DNA of 64,000 nucleotides from Agapetus fuscipes (GCA_951799405.1 OX637332.1:29922832-29986831); one strand, 5' to 3'. Positions 19,201 through 26,892 are shown, numbered from the stretch's first letter. Notes: a model not told the origin generated them from the letters alone. Numbers and translations: made by a program.

Positions 19201-21344
19201 GTATCTAGCGCAACTGTTCATTAACGAAAAACTATCATACAGGACTATGCTGGTACACAAGTCAGCCATCGTAACCTTCTGCAACGCAATGATGGAAAAG
19301 AATGTCAGCTCAGATTTCCTAGTGAAATTAAATTTAAAAACATTAAAAGCACTAGCAATGGTAAAGATCAACCCTCCTAAGTCCCCTGTGTGGAATCGGC
19401 AGATAGTGAGAGACTGGCTAGTCAGGAACACTCCTCGATCAGATTCTCTCTATGAAGTTGCGTGTAGAACGGCAATCTTACTTCTGTTATCTTCAGGAAG
19501 AAGAGTACACGATCTGACCTTGCTAAATATCACAGAAGGAAACATTCTCGACGAAGGCACATCAATTGTGTTAATTCCATTCTTTGGATCAAAAACAGAT
19601 ACCCTCAAACACCTACAATCTAATTAGAGACTTCTGGAATCCAAGGAACACAACGTCAACCCAGTCTTCTGGATAAGGAAGCTGATTGAACTATCACGCG
19701 AAAGGAGATCAGGACAAAATCTTTATAACCTGTTCATCAGCACCCGAGTACAAGTGAAGGCAGCTACAAGAACAATCATAGGAGGATGGGTAAAGAACAC
19801 GCTAAAATCAGCAGGAGTAGAGGCAGCACACGTTCAGCGGTCGCATCACTTAATCCAATAGATAACATACTGGAAAGAGGCAACTGGAAAAAGAACTATC
19901 TATCAGAAAGAGATGTTGAAACATACAGCTCCAGAAGATCTTTCCCTATTTCAACCAGTTAATATCAAATAAAGACGTCCCCGGTCACCAGGAGATAATA
20001 GACAGATCTCTCATAATATGGACTCCAGACATCTCTCAGAACACATAATGGGGGAGTTTTACCTACCATTAAAACTCTTATTATGTTTCTATAGATGTCT
20101 GGAGTCCAGGTAACCCCTACCTGGTGTATTATGAGCTTTATGACAAATTGCGACCGGGTTATGGGGAAACTGGAAATAGGGAACAGGAAATGGGGAAAAA
20201 GCGACCATAGAGTAGAAAGTGCCTAAAGTGTAAAAAAAGTGCAAATCAAAGACCCAGGAATAGACTAAAAAACCACATAAAAGGGGAAAAGTGATTGTTT
20301 CTCTCATAATATGGACTCCAGACATCTATAGAAACATAATAAGAGTTTTAATGGTAGGTAAAACTCCCCCATTATGTTTTTAAATTTATTTTCCAAAAAA
20401 AAAATGGTTTTTGTAAACACAAATAATGCTTTTCAGGAGTAAATTTTTCAACAGTTTTTTTTTTTAAATACCTACAAAATCAAGTATTTTCTGCATTTCC
20501 ATGATGAGAAGGAACTTCAAAACACTCTTCCAAAAATTTACTTCTTGAAGACCTTTTCAGGGAAGGTCGGCAAAAGTTGCAAGGCTTATGTTTATTTGAG
20601 ATTGGGCTATTATGTCGTAAAGCCACATTCGGCATGTGTAAACGTGAACTTATACGTGTCTGCTTTTGGGAATGGACGTAAAATGAATCTTAAACGCAAC
20701 TAAGCTACACATATAGTGTAACTTCTTGCCTGCGTTAACCCCGGAGGGGTCGCATGTGGCGATTCGCGACCTATTCATTTTTACGGGTAAGGGGGCGGGC
20801 CTCACACCAACCACTTTCAGTTGAAGTGGGGGTTTCCCAGCTCCCGGGGGGGGCTGGTTCTCATATTTTGTGAAGGCTAAGTAAACCTTGAGATCGAACC
20901 ATTGCTCTTGGCATGGAATGCAAGCATTCTACCAATTGAACTATCAACCTTTTTACAAGCTTGGTCATCGTCGCTACAAAGCGCCAATTCTCAAGCAAGA
21001 CCCAGTTGCTGTAAGGCTGGATGGACCTTTGGTGACCGGTCATTGGTAAAGGTTTATGAATTTTTCAACCCAGCGAATAGCAAATTTGAAAATATAAATG
21101 GTTTATTTTTTGTGCTCCGCCGGGATTCGAACCCACAAACTTGCATTCATAGTCCGTAGTGTTACCACTGGACTACGGACCGGTCAATCTTAAATGTCAA
21201 TATAACTTTGCAACTTAGATTATAGACTGCTAATCGAGGAATGGTTGTGATTTTTTTAATATTTGATCATTTTAAATATTATTTTGTGATAATGTTACTA
21301 ATGCGTAATTTATTTGTTTTACAGAAGGACTCGTGCAACAATAA
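1002..21344 (+). CDS. CSDE1: CSDE1/Unr, cold-shock-domain RNA-binding protein, 3' half (8 coding exons)
   Basis: Coding exons are 1002-1219, 1691-1867, 2729-2897, 4688-4851, 6128-6304, 12542-12707, 13851-14017 and 21325-21344. All junctions are GT/AG and the phases match throughout, giving about 418 residues to a TAA stop. Known for the family: Unr/CSDE1 is a cytoplasmic RNA-binding protein with alternating canonical and non-canonical cold shock domains that acts in translation and mRNA stability. Seen here: two canonical domains (FGFLDIG...LIFYMSEV, and CGFLSVE...IMFYLNEV), two lysine/arginine-rich joints ([10 protein letters not shown]), and a tail [12 protein letters not shown] typical of the SUZ-C motif. 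The N-terminal half and promoter lie outside the window. Introns 5 and 7 are enlarged by DIRS elements. Family assignment is strong; the number of upstream domains is unknown. Confidence 0.93.
1220..1690 (+). other. CSDE1 intron 1
   Basis: AT-rich intron from the gtaag donor at 1220 to the cag acceptor at 1690. I see no repeat with clear ends and no gene. Confidence 0.8.
1691..1867 (+). CDS. CSDE1: CSDE1 exon 2, non-canonical cold shock domain
   Basis: Acceptor tgtccag at 1684-1690, donor gtgagc at 1868, 177 nt, phase 1 to 1. Encodes ...[19 protein letters not shown]... and ends with [13 protein letters not shown], the basic start of the next canonical domain. It is the same length and clearly homologous to exon 5 (6128-6304). 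Confidence 0.92.
1868..2728 (+). other. CSDE1 intron 2, with a SINE B copy
   Basis: Holds an old minus-oriented SINE B copy (2310-2594). A ttaacacgttcagtgcgcac stretch near 1959 resembles the TTAA-start ends of piggyBac-type elements, but no partner end is visible. Confidence 0.75.
2310..2594 (-). repeat. SINE family B copy (tRNA-headed), diverged
   Basis: Reads on the minus strand from a tRNA-like head (ctagactacagaccagtc on plus at the end) to the tail tcacaccacaaaagccctct. It is older than other copies, judging by substitutions in the B box region. Confidence 0.75.
2729..2897 (+). CDS. CSDE1: CSDE1 exon 3, canonical cold shock domain
   Basis: Acceptor tctttcag, donor gtaatt. Encodes GSFGFLDIG (RNP1-like strand), LIFYMSEV (RNP2-like strand, with Tyr where cold shock proteins often have Phe-His) and GDVVEYILV, ending SACNVTRIG. 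Phase 1 in, 2 out. The layout matches exon 6 (12542-12707). Confidence 0.93.
2945..3035 (+). pseudogene. LINE tail fragment
   Basis: The stretch aagaatgtgatgagatggtt and following bases match the better preserved LINE tails at 31494 and 51292, which encode MRWFGHVERMNDDRLTK. Only about 90 bp remain. Confidence 0.6.
3039..3294. mobile_element. MITE with gcaaccctcca inverted ends
   Basis: The left end gcaaccctcca and the right end tggagggttgc are inverse complements. The hexamer agtaga flanks both sides (3033-3038 and 3295-3300) as a candidate target duplication. The interior repeats tgcgagtt words. Just after it, cctcgttaatcggaacccct resembles the end of a Tigger/pogo element. Confidence 0.65.
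3617..4365. mobile_element. Non-autonomous hAT-type element
   Basis: Left end cagtggcgtga and right end gcacgccactg are inverted. A perfect 8-bp target duplication ctagacat flanks it (3609-3616 and 4366-4373), the hallmark of hAT transposition. No transposase frame is visible in 749 bp. A fragment of the same right end occurs at 51112-51190. Confidence 0.85.
4688..4851 (+). CDS. CSDE1: CSDE1 exon 4, serine-rich linker and start of next domain
   Basis: Acceptor ttcacag at 4681-4687 and donor gtgagt at 4852. Phase 2 to 1. Encodes [20 protein letters not shown], a serine-rich stretch, then [19 protein letters not shown], where the next non-canonical domain begins. A possible phosphorylated linker (inference from serine density). 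Confidence 0.88.
4915..5021 (-). repeat. Family A fragment
   Basis: Begins in the middle of the consensus (ctcttgccgaccttcc) and ends at the family's head, ataccaacctataagtcaag. Confidence 0.8.
5335..5566 (-). repeat. SINE family C copy (tRNA-headed)
   Basis: On the minus strand it starts with cggtcgatagctcaagttgg (tRNA A-box-like), contains a diverged B-box-like stretch and the body motif caccactatgaagtgg, and ends near ctgtaaaaataaatacag. It matches the copies at 20690, 50072 and 60100. Confidence 0.8.
5648..5948 (+). repeat. SINE family B, well-preserved full-length copy
   Basis: Head ggtccgtagtccaggtggta (A box region) and gtgggttcgaatcccggcgg (B box) are tRNA-like and would fit RNA polymerase III transcription. 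The body contains gaccggtcatcaaaaggtca. The tail gagggctcttgaggtgtgat...cacacaaaaacag matches the 3' end of the LINE at 27521-28130. This is the best reference copy in the window. Confidence 0.88.
6128..6304 (+). CDS. CSDE1: CSDE1 exon 5, non-canonical cold shock domain
   Basis: Acceptor tatttag, donor gtttgc (a weak +3 T donor). 177 nt, phase 1 to 1. Encodes [20 protein letters not shown] and ends [13 protein letters not shown]. Paralogous to exon 2. Confidence 0.92.
6520..6730 (+). repeat. SINE family B copy, degenerate
   Basis: The head is recognisable in catagtttagtggttaacg and cggactcgtgattgg, and the body in caaagaccattcactatagg and gatgaccaagctt. The tail is lost. Confidence 0.65.
7134..7431. 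repeat. 3' foldback unit of DIRS copy A
   Basis: Perfect 57-nt inverted arms (7134-7190 and 7375-7431) enclose 184 bp. Most of the enclosed DNA is an inverted copy of the element's own 5' end (gagtccatattatgagagaa onward). A small palindrome, ccaggtagggattacctgg, lies beside the right arm. The same unit closes copy B at 20050-20370. Confidence 0.88.
7566..8816 (-). pseudogene. DIRS copy A RNase H C-terminal part and tyrosine recombinase
   Basis: An open frame of 416 codons. Its first third holds the RNase H end ([33 protein letters not shown]); the rest is a DIRS recombinase with the first catalytic arginine in [12 protein letters not shown] and a second arginine in [11 protein letters not shown]. 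The expected catalytic tyrosine region near the C-terminus is read in the wrong frame here ([11 protein letters not shown]), after a small length change around 7625. Between FQNA and EEKR, 101 codons present in copy B are missing. The recombinase is therefore probably inactive. Confidence 0.88.
8817..9024 (-). pseudogene. DIRS copy A RNase H N-terminal part
   Basis: Homologous to the copy B frame [12 protein letters not shown] and [15 protein letters not shown]. In copy A a stop replaces the Gln codon after MTEDSL (near 8995), and an extra base in the gtttaaac stretch near 8849 shifts the frame, so the domain is broken. Confidence 0.8.
9025..9582. repeat. 186-bp tandem array, 3 units (DIRS copy A)
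   Basis: Unit starts at 9025, 9211 and 9397, each beginning ccttcttggtgacaggtgct. The period of 186 bp is 62 codons and keeps frame. It covers the connection between reverse transcriptase and RNase H. Copy B has the same unit four times. Confidence 0.93.
9432..10539 (-). pseudogene. DIRS copy A reverse transcriptase
   Basis: The upstream frame (10539 to 10117) reads [25 protein letters not shown] and [15 protein letters not shown], standard fingers and palm motifs of DIRS polymerases. It is then broken by the 155-bp array, which multiplies the active-site segment. The last part (9650-9432) resumes with [16 protein letters not shown]. No intact polymerase can be made. Confidence 0.88.
9704..10323. 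repeat. 155-bp tandem array, 4 units (DIRS copy A only)
   Basis: The word gatgcg starts units at 9704, 9859, 10014 and 10169, an exact 155-bp period. Each unit contains the polymerase active-site region (on minus: gtttatctcgacgacttcct). 155 is not a multiple of three, so each added unit shifts the frame. Copy B has this segment once. Confidence 0.93.
10680..10751 (-). tRNA. tRNA-Asp(GTC) sequence with 3' CCA, inserted in DIRS copy A
   Basis: On the minus strand 72 nt fold as a complete tRNA-Asp: acceptor stem TCCTCGG with CCGGGGA, anticodon loop CTGTCAC (GTC), and T-arm GGGGTTCGATTCCCC with an intact B box. The discriminator G is followed by CCA (10677-10679), which eukaryotic nuclear tRNA genes do not encode. 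In copy B the matching site reads aaaaag-ac-cttaatg with no tRNA, so this is an insertion and not part of the element. The CCA points to a reverse-transcribed mature tRNA. No T-run terminator follows closely. It could still be transcribed; I consider it a retrosequence. Confidence 0.9.
10869..11624 (-). pseudogene. DIRS copy A gag-like frame
   Basis: 251 codons, aligned almost throughout with the copy B frames at 15843-16342 ([39 protein letters not shown]). The true 5' part, matching 15506-15730 of copy B, is damaged by stops upstream of 11624. DIRS gag proteins are thought to package RNA; nothing here identifies a zinc knuckle. Confidence 0.75.
12542..12707 (+). CDS. CSDE1: CSDE1 exon 6, canonical cold shock domain
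   Basis: Acceptor ggttttcag, donor gtaatg. Encodes [20 protein letters not shown], then [10 protein letters not shown] and TACNVTKV. Phase 1 in, 2 out. The exon begins only 63 bp after a hAT-type MITE that holds DIRS copy A (7029-12478). Confidence 0.93.
12708..13850 (+). other. CSDE1 intron 6, with LINE tail remnant
   Basis: Contains a LINE remnant at 13199-13395 encoding [17 protein letters not shown] on the plus strand, the same family as 31494 and 51292. A tcaatcaatcaat simple repeat is near 13685. Nothing else with clear ends. Confidence 0.7.
13851..14017 (+). CDS. CSDE1: CSDE1 exon 7, SUZ-C-type tail
   Basis: Acceptor gttttcag, donor gtactt; phase 2 to 1. Encodes [29 protein letters not shown] and [12 protein letters not shown]. 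The [14 protein letters not shown] block is the C-terminal signature of CSDE1 and resembles the SUZ-C motif, which is linked to RNA binding or RNP localisation in the family. A decayed copy of this exon lies at 14605-14763. Confidence 0.94.
14045..14556. mobile_element. Probable MITE with cgccccacgtac ends
   Basis: The left end attttaatcgccccacgtac and right end gtacgtggggcggttgaaat are imperfect inverse complements about 500 bp apart. It separates CSDE1 exon 7 from its decayed copy. No target duplication was recognised. Confidence 0.6.
14605..14763 (+). pseudogene. Decayed tandem duplicate of the CSDE1 SUZ-C exon
   Basis: In one frame the sequence aligns without gaps to exon 7 residues [20 protein letters not shown] and onward: about 14 of 30 positions are identical, including TAS, PR, GxDGxK and FKPR. 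Similarity continues past the exon end into the intron (ggtgactacaatctaccact here, ggtacttcaatttaccactc after exon 7), so it arose as a DNA duplication and not by retroposition. Stops and phase rule out normal use as an exon. Confidence 0.75.
15506..16342 (+). pseudogene. DIRS copy B gag-like region
   Basis: Starts with a frame from ATG at 15506 ([14 protein letters not shown], basic [10 protein letters not shown] patch) to 15730, then continues after a frame change at 15843-16342 ([27 protein letters not shown]). Frameshifts near 15735 and 16035 break it. The 5' part is better preserved than in copy A. Confidence 0.75.
16351..17558 (+). pseudogene. DIRS copy B reverse transcriptase
   Basis: One frame (16351-17034) carries [15 protein letters not shown]; a one-base loss near 16978 moves the rest into another frame (to 17558) with [26 protein letters not shown] and the catalytic [13 protein letters not shown]. 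The aspartate pair is intact. The frame ends at a stop just after NFASFMV. Confidence 0.9.
17415..18158. repeat. 186-bp tandem array, 4 units (DIRS copy B)
   Basis: The word taccggaagcaagaggcat starts units at 17415, 17601, 17787 and 17973, exactly 186 bp apart. Units differ at very few positions, so the expansion is recent. It gives a repeated 62-residue open frame in the RNase H phase. Confidence 0.94.
18107..19966 (+). pseudogene. DIRS copy B RNase H and tyrosine recombinase
   Basis: RNase H core [15 protein letters not shown], then a stop at 18338-18340 where copy A has an arginine codon, then a long open frame (18359-19627) with [17 protein letters not shown] and the recombinase up to [13 protein letters not shown]. 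An insertion of about 25 nt near 19605 adds a stop. The remaining C-terminal part is shifted and lacks several codons around the expected tyrosine (KKNYLSERD). It keeps the 101 codons deleted from copy A. Confidence 0.88.
20050..20370. repeat. 3' foldback unit of DIRS copy B
   Basis: 58-nt inverted arms (20050-20107 and 20313-20370) surround an inverted copy of the element's 5' 190 bp (compare 15044-15230). Same arrangement as in copy A, so it belongs to the element. Confidence 0.88.
20560..20700 (+). repeat. Family A fragment
   Basis: Begins at cagggaaggtcggcaaaagt and ends before the usual tail, running into a SINE C copy. Confidence 0.8.
20690..20955 (-). repeat. SINE family C copy
   Basis: Head on the minus strand has ggttgatagttcaattggta; the body has the cagctccc...gggaaaccccc block and the end agtgtaacttcttgcctgcg on plus. 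Confidence 0.8.
20950..21186 (-). repeat. SINE family B copy
   Basis: Well preserved on the minus strand from ggtccgtagtccagtggtaa to the gacgaccaagctt region; the LINE-like tail is missing because it abuts SINE C. It ends 138 bp before the last CSDE1 acceptor. Confidence 0.85.
21325..21344 (+). CDS. CSDE1: CSDE1 exon 8, last six codons and stop
   Basis: After the acceptor tgttttacag the phase-1 G of exon 7 is completed as GAA, giving EGLVQQ and TAA at 21342-21344. It is too short to be found as an open frame. It is supported by the acceptor, the phase, and the expected end of the protein within a few residues of the SUZ-C block. The 3' UTR follows. Confidence 0.72.
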
Positions 21345-21611
21345 TGACCCCAGCGATGACGACCAGCCATTACGGTTATGTATTTTCTTTTCTTACATAA
21401 CTATGAAGACGCAGTGATTACTCGAGTATTTTGTTTTTAGTTCACCAGCAATGTTTTTCTTTTTGTCTAATTTAATTCTCGCTCTCAGTTATTACTCACA
21501 TGTAAAATAAATTATTTCTACGATAGGTACAAAACGCATTACTCTTTGTTTCTCTACCTTTGATTTTAAAACTATAAGATAATGAAGAACTTAGTTCTCC
21601 TCAATGAGACG
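21345..21611 (+). promoter_or_regulatory. CSDE1: CSDE1 3' UTR with candidate poly(A) signal AATAAA at 21506-21511
   Basis: The first consensus AATAAA after the stop codon is at 21506. Further AT-rich sequence continues past a MITE at 21615-21905, so a longer 3' UTR is possible. Transcript data are needed to place the end. Confidence 0.45.
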
Positions 21612-21614
21612 TAA

Positions 21615-21905
21615 GGGGCCGTCCATAAATTACGTCATCGATTTTGGCCGATTTTTGACCCCCCCCCCCCTCTACAATCATCCTATAGTCATTATCTAAT
21701 GACCCCCCCCTCCCCCTCTTGCTGTAATAATGGATGAGCTTAATAATTAATAATGTTATATTACTTACATAATATTTTGTATATTTTGTTGAAATTGGTA
21801 TTTACAAGAACGACGTCACTTTTGGTACTCGTACATCATTTTCCATCATCCGCAGACCAGACTCCCCCCCCCTTAATGCGAATGACGTAATATATGGACA
21901 GCCCC
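21615..21905. mobile_element. PIF/Harbinger-type MITE
   Basis: Inverted ends ggggccgtccataaattacg and cgtaatatatggacagcccc, flanked by the 3-bp duplication taa (21612-21614 and 21906-21908). Two long C runs (ccccccccccc) lie inside. It is 270 bp after the CSDE1 stop and may be part of a long 3' UTR. Confidence 0.82.
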
Positions 21906-21909
21906 TAAG

Positions 21910-23695
21910 ATTTTTTGTGACAATAAAAATATTTCAAATTTTCTTATCAAATTGTTGCCATGAAAATTTCAATCCGAAAGCAGCTTGCTTATTTTTTTTA
22001 TCTTCAGTTCAAATACTTGTGTTGCTTACAGCAAATTCACAGTACACGGTATGATAAATTCTCTTATAGGTTTCCGAGAAAATAATATATATTTTTCTTA
22101 ATTCCCAATTGGGTTTTAAAGATTTACAGTATTTTCTTGTGTCGATATTATGTTCAAAGTTGGTCGTAATAATTTCATTTTGTTCCTCTGCAATTTTTAT
22201 TTATTTATTTTGAACAGTTACAAAAATATATTTAATTTTAGGTTGTTGGTAACCTTGCCTCTTCCTTGGAGGACTGAAGTTTCTTATAATATCAAAAGTA
22301 TTTTGTTGGTTTTTTTATTTGCATCTGTAGAGATGAAGGTGTTTTTATTTTTTAATTACTATGTTCAATTAAACAACAAAATAACAGTACCTATCATGTT
22401 ATATATTTTTGCTCAATTCTTTTAAAGATACAAAGTTCTCTTCTTGATTTTTCCTTATTATAAAAAAAAAAAAAAACTACTTTTTTTTCTTCTCTATAAG
22501 TTTGCCATGCCAAAAATCTACCTTTAACCTGTTTATGAAGTATAAAAATATGTTTATTACAAATACATGAAATGAAGATATTATTTTAGTTATAGGCCTC
22601 TCTTCCAAAAAAATATTATTTATCTTTTGTTTTGCCATCATTTTATTTTTTATTTATTTTCAAAAAAAAAAAAAAAACAAGAAAATGCTCCACAAGTATT
22701 TAATTTTATTTTCAATTATATCAATAATGTGTTTTTTTGGTCTTTCAATTTTAATTTTGGTTTTTCTTTTTACATATTTATGAAATTTGAAAATATCTTT
22801 ATGATTCAAAATTATAAAAAAAAGGCAGATGAAATGGTCAAGGACCCCTGAGAATTTCTGAATTTTTTTACTATATTTTTCCATGCTCATATCCATTACC
22901 TATAAAAGACTTCTTGTAAAAACAATTGTTCAATGTATGCTTTCTCCTATTATTTAGCATTTACATTTAACTATCTGTGAATTATTCTGTTTCTACAATA
23001 TTGTCAAACATTTGTTGGAGATCTGTCTGAATAAACAATAGTATTTAGAAAGAAAAAAATGTTTTATATGTCATTCACCTCACAAGAAAAAATGTAACTT
23101 GGAATGCGTCATAAATACTATTGTTGCAAACTATCGCTGTTACATCGGAATGATTTGATGTAAATCTAGTTGATGTCATGATCCAATAGGGCGAAAGCAA
23201 AATAAAATATGTTCTATTAATTTTTTTTTTTATTTTCTTTAATTATTTGTTCAATATACTGAATTGTTTTAATGTCTTTCTCAGTTCCTTTGTTTAATTT
23301 TTTTTTCAGTACAGAAAAATGTACATAATTCATACAAAACACTCTCATTCATATCTCTTTTCGACAATATGATTATTATCTACTTAATATAGTTTTCAAT
23401 GAAAGTTGTTAATAATCTTTTATCTCATAAAAAAAAAAAAACATTTTTTTTGTTCATTATTAACCTTTTTTAACCTCCAGAGTGCCGGAATGCAAATCCG
23501 CACTCATAGTACTGATTGTATTTTTTTTTTTTCATTTTTCTTTAGTTTTTACACAACAATAAGATCCAAAATCGTGCATCACACTCATATTGTATAAAAC
23601 TACCCACCAATAAACTCAAAGCATCCATTTTCGTTTAATCAAAACCAAGAGTCTGGTAGCCGAATAGATGGTTAAAAATCTCCGGTACACTAGAG
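21910..23695. other. AT-rich spacer
   Basis: Very AT-rich with several poly(A)/poly(T) runs of 10-16 nt. Open frames here are lysine/phenylalanine-rich and not credible. Possible alternative 3' ends of CSDE1 cannot be excluded. Confidence 0.5.
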
Positions 23696-23696
23696 G

Positions 23697-23955
23697 TTCT
23701 AATCTAATCTTATCTAAGTTGCAAAGATATGTTTCATTGGAGATTCACATTACATGCATTCTCACAAGCAGACACGTACAAGTTCGCGCTTGCGCATGCC
23801 GCATGTGAGCCTACAATATAGAAACCAATTCTCAAATGGACATATACCCTGCAACTCTTGCCGTCCTTCCCTGTAACAGGGGTGACATTGGCAAAGTGGA
23901 CCATTTTTACAGCATAGGTGGTCAGCCGCATACCAACCTATAAGTCAAGAAACAT
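23697..23955 (-). repeat. Family A, full-length copy
   Basis: Runs from the tail (taatcttatctaagttgcaa) to the head (taccaacctataagtcaag) on plus, so the element reads on minus. Confidence 0.88.
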
Positions 23956-24118
23956 ACACGACAAATTACATTTTATAAATCAGTAAATAATAATATCATC
24001 AAAACTAAACAGAAAACAATTTAACGAATCCTAGCCGCCAACATTACAGATCAACCGCCATAACCGGTTAATAAATAAAAATTGGAAAAAATTGCATCTG
24101 TTTTTTTTTGTATTTTTC

Positions 24119-24270
24119 AGGGTTTGGTGGTTTACACAGTGAAAGTCCATTGTATAATTAATTAAATAAAACTCACTGTTTCAATTCACTTTTATTATTT
24201 TAACTCTGTCAAACGTTTTCGCCTAAAAAGGCATCCTCCACAAACAGTGTGTTTTATTTAATTAATTATG
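24119..24270. repeat. Hairpin-element relative, one ribozyme-like motif
   Basis: Starts agggtttggtggtttacaca and has inverted arms around cgttttcgcctaaaaaggca. On the minus strand this reads gatgcctttttaggcgaaaa, the same fold as in the element at 40868-41090. Confidence 0.7.
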
Positions 24271-25346
24271 TTTTTTGTTGTTGTAATAAATATAAGTGTG
24301 AGAGGTTTTAAATAGTGATAAAAACAAACTTGGCATTACCAACATTTCCAATTGAATATACCAACATTTTTCCATATGTTTCCTATTGTTTTTAAGTAAA
24401 AAATGTCCAATTGGGTGAGAAATGTGACCCCTCAATAACATATTGAGGATTTTGCAGAACTAAACATGATCCTGAAAACCAGTTTTTTTTTGTTTGTTAT
24501 ACTTAGATGTTAGGGCATTCCTCAACAAAAAAAAATGTGCATAATTTTGCTTTATTTTAAAAATTTAAAAAAACAAATTAAAAAATTATTCCTCTTTTGA
24601 TTTAAATAATTTTTGTGAAATTTTGTTTTGTGTGAACACAATTTATACTATCTTTTATTGGATACTTAGAGTGAACTATTATTATTATTATCTTTGGCAT
24701 TTATATTAATTTTTATTTTATTTGAAATTTAGGTTCTAATGCAAAGATACTAAAGAAGAAGTAAAAAAAAAACAAAACAAAATCACATAGATTTTTCCGA
24801 TTCTTTGAGCGATTGGTAGGTTATTGAATTAACGCATTTGAAGTGACTTCCATGATGATTTATTCTTTTGATACAAAGCTAACCGGGCTTAACAATTTAC
24901 AAATTTAATTAAAATATTAAACCCATACTACTAAGCACAAAGAATCAAAAGTCTAGAAGAATTTAAGATACAAACATGCTCTTTTAAAATATTTTTCGTC
25001 AACTTGAAATTGGATTACAAAATTAATACTCTGATGCTCCTATTCACAAATGATACTATGCGTGGATTAAAGTGTACTTTTTTTTTTTAATGTAAGCACC
25101 TATTACATTAAAAATTTAAAAATCTCTTTTAGCATTACTTACGGATATGGACCTAAAAATTGAATCATTTTGAATCAAAGGGGAATCTAGGATTTGCCTA
25201 ATAAAATATGGAAATATTGGAAGATTTCTTGCCATGTGCAAAAAAAATCTAGATTAACATATTTGGTTCAATTCAGTTATGTCTGCATGTGAATCGGCAT
25301 AGACAAAATCTTGTCGTCACCTGGCCGGGTTGCTAGGGAAAGGCAT
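24271..25346. other. AT-rich spacer, nothing recognised
   Basis: No credible coding frame, inverted-end element or tandem array seen. Confidence 0.5.
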
Positions 25347-25358
25347 ACTTTGTTATTG

Positions 25359-25603
25359 TTTTTTTTTTTTTTTTTCTAAAACGTAGTTTTATTTTCACAA
25401 TAATATTTTATACCTCGAGCACTTTCGACCTTCAATACTCAGGTCATTATCAAGAGTATTGAAGGTCTGAGTACCGAGTATTGAAGGTCGAAAGTGCTCG
25501 AGGTATAAAATATTATTGTGAAAATAAAACTACGTTTTAGAAAAAAAAAAAAAAAAATTAAATAAAATTAATTATCACTGTGTGAATACACAAACCCTAC
25601 AAA
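25359..25603 (-). mobile_element. Hairpin element with 82-bp perfect arms
   Basis: Arms 25359-25440 and 25476-25557 are perfect inverse complements including 17-nt T and A runs, with a 35-bp spacer. A 12-bp duplication actttgttattg flanks it (25347-25358 and 25604-25615). The minus-strand start tttgtagggtttgtgtattc matches the start of the elements at 24119 and 40868. The loop-side sequence tgacctgagtattgaaggtc followed by gaaag resembles a degenerate hammerhead core. Possibly a Penelope-type end fragment. Confidence 0.8.
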
Positions 25604-26094
25604 ACTTTGTTATTGCTTGATAAGGATGGCAGTCCCATGCAAGACTGACGTTTGCTCACTTTGAAAAAGGTTCCAAATTGAAAAATGTTCAATTATAATT
25701 TGTGTATGGGTTTTTGGTTAATGAAATAAAAAACCAGCATGGTTGCATCTTTAATTCTGAAATTTAAACCTCCTCTTTTGCACTACCCCGTATTATCTAT
25801 ATAAAGTAAAATAAAATCCCTGGAATTGTTACTAGTCAAAGAAAAAGTGAAACAATTATATATATATGGTTATGTATGCTTTTATTGTATGAATATTTAA
25901 AAAGACGCGCTATCGGTATTTTTGTTATGTGTGGAGAGGTGGCGTTGGGAGGTAGATACACCCTGAATTCTTACCCCCTATAAATACCATAAGGGGACTC
26001 TTTAACTGTAACGATCAGAAGTTTATTTTTAGGAATATTTTTGGAAATGAAAAACAATGGAAAATTTTCTTTTCTTGTTAAAATATTTTTAAAA

Positions 26095-26310
26095 GTAACT
26101 ACACAAATAAGCTGCATATACAGTGCAACTTCTTTCCGCGTTGTCACTTGAAGTGAGAGTTTCCTTGCTCCTGAAGTTGCAGGTTCGAGTAGACCCTGCC
26201 AGTCGTGTGATTTTTTGGTTTGAAATTAACGCTAAAATGGGAAATAATTTCAGACGTCCTAGGTGTGGATCGAACTCTAGCCTTCTGCCTTCCAACTGAG
26301 CTATCGGTGG
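26095..26310 (-). repeat. SINE family C copy, diverged
   Basis: Minus head ccaccgatagctcagttgga; plus end gcatatacagtgcaacttct. The body is shorter than in other copies. Confidence 0.75.
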
Positions 26311-26892
26311 AATTTGTTACAATCTCATTTATGATATTTCAAAATTACCTTTTTTTGAAGTACTTAATTTGATTCTGTTTAAGAAAAACTGCTCGGTAAC
26401 TTGTGTCATTAAATAAACAACAAAAAAATTGAAGCCGTGAATTTGAGACTTTCAAAACGAAGGATTTATTCATCATGTTCATTTGATGACTATCTCATCT
26501 GTATAAATAAATAGGTGTTCGTTTTCCGCCTGTCTGAATGTAAGGCTTGGACAAATTGCATACTCTGCCCCGGTAATTTCAACATTAGCATAAGTGGCTT
26601 TAAAATTATGGAAAAAACTACCAACAGGGTTGACATAAGTGTGTCTTTTCATTCAGTATGAAGTCACTATACTAACGTTGAAAATACCTGGCCTTATTGT
26701 GCAAGGCAGATAGACATTCCTTTTTTTTGCTTCATAATAAAAAAAATTAGGCTTTAAATTGAATAAAAATACCTCTCAATGCCATTGATGTTAACTGAAT
26801 ATCACTCCATTAGGTAAACAAACCTTAGACCTCACTTATAAATTGATTATAATTATTTTAACATAAGAAGTAACATTTATAAAAGTTGATCC

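Larger units (their letters stand above)
15027..20370 (+). mobile_element. DIRS-type retrotransposon, copy B (broken)
   Basis: Same family as copy A but in the plus orientation, in CSDE1 intron 7. The 5' terminal repeat (attatgtgttctgagagatg at 15027) is inverted at 20006-20049, followed by the foldback unit. gag, polymerase, RNase H and recombinase appear in order. It carries one-base frameshifts, stops and a small insertion, and a four-unit 186-bp array, but lacks the tRNA and the 155-bp expansion of copy A. Confidence 0.9.

Noticed and set aside
22150..22896. Small open frames rich in Phe, Lys and Ile
   Set aside because: Composition follows the AT-rich sequence, with poly(A) and poly(T) runs; no splice or family support.
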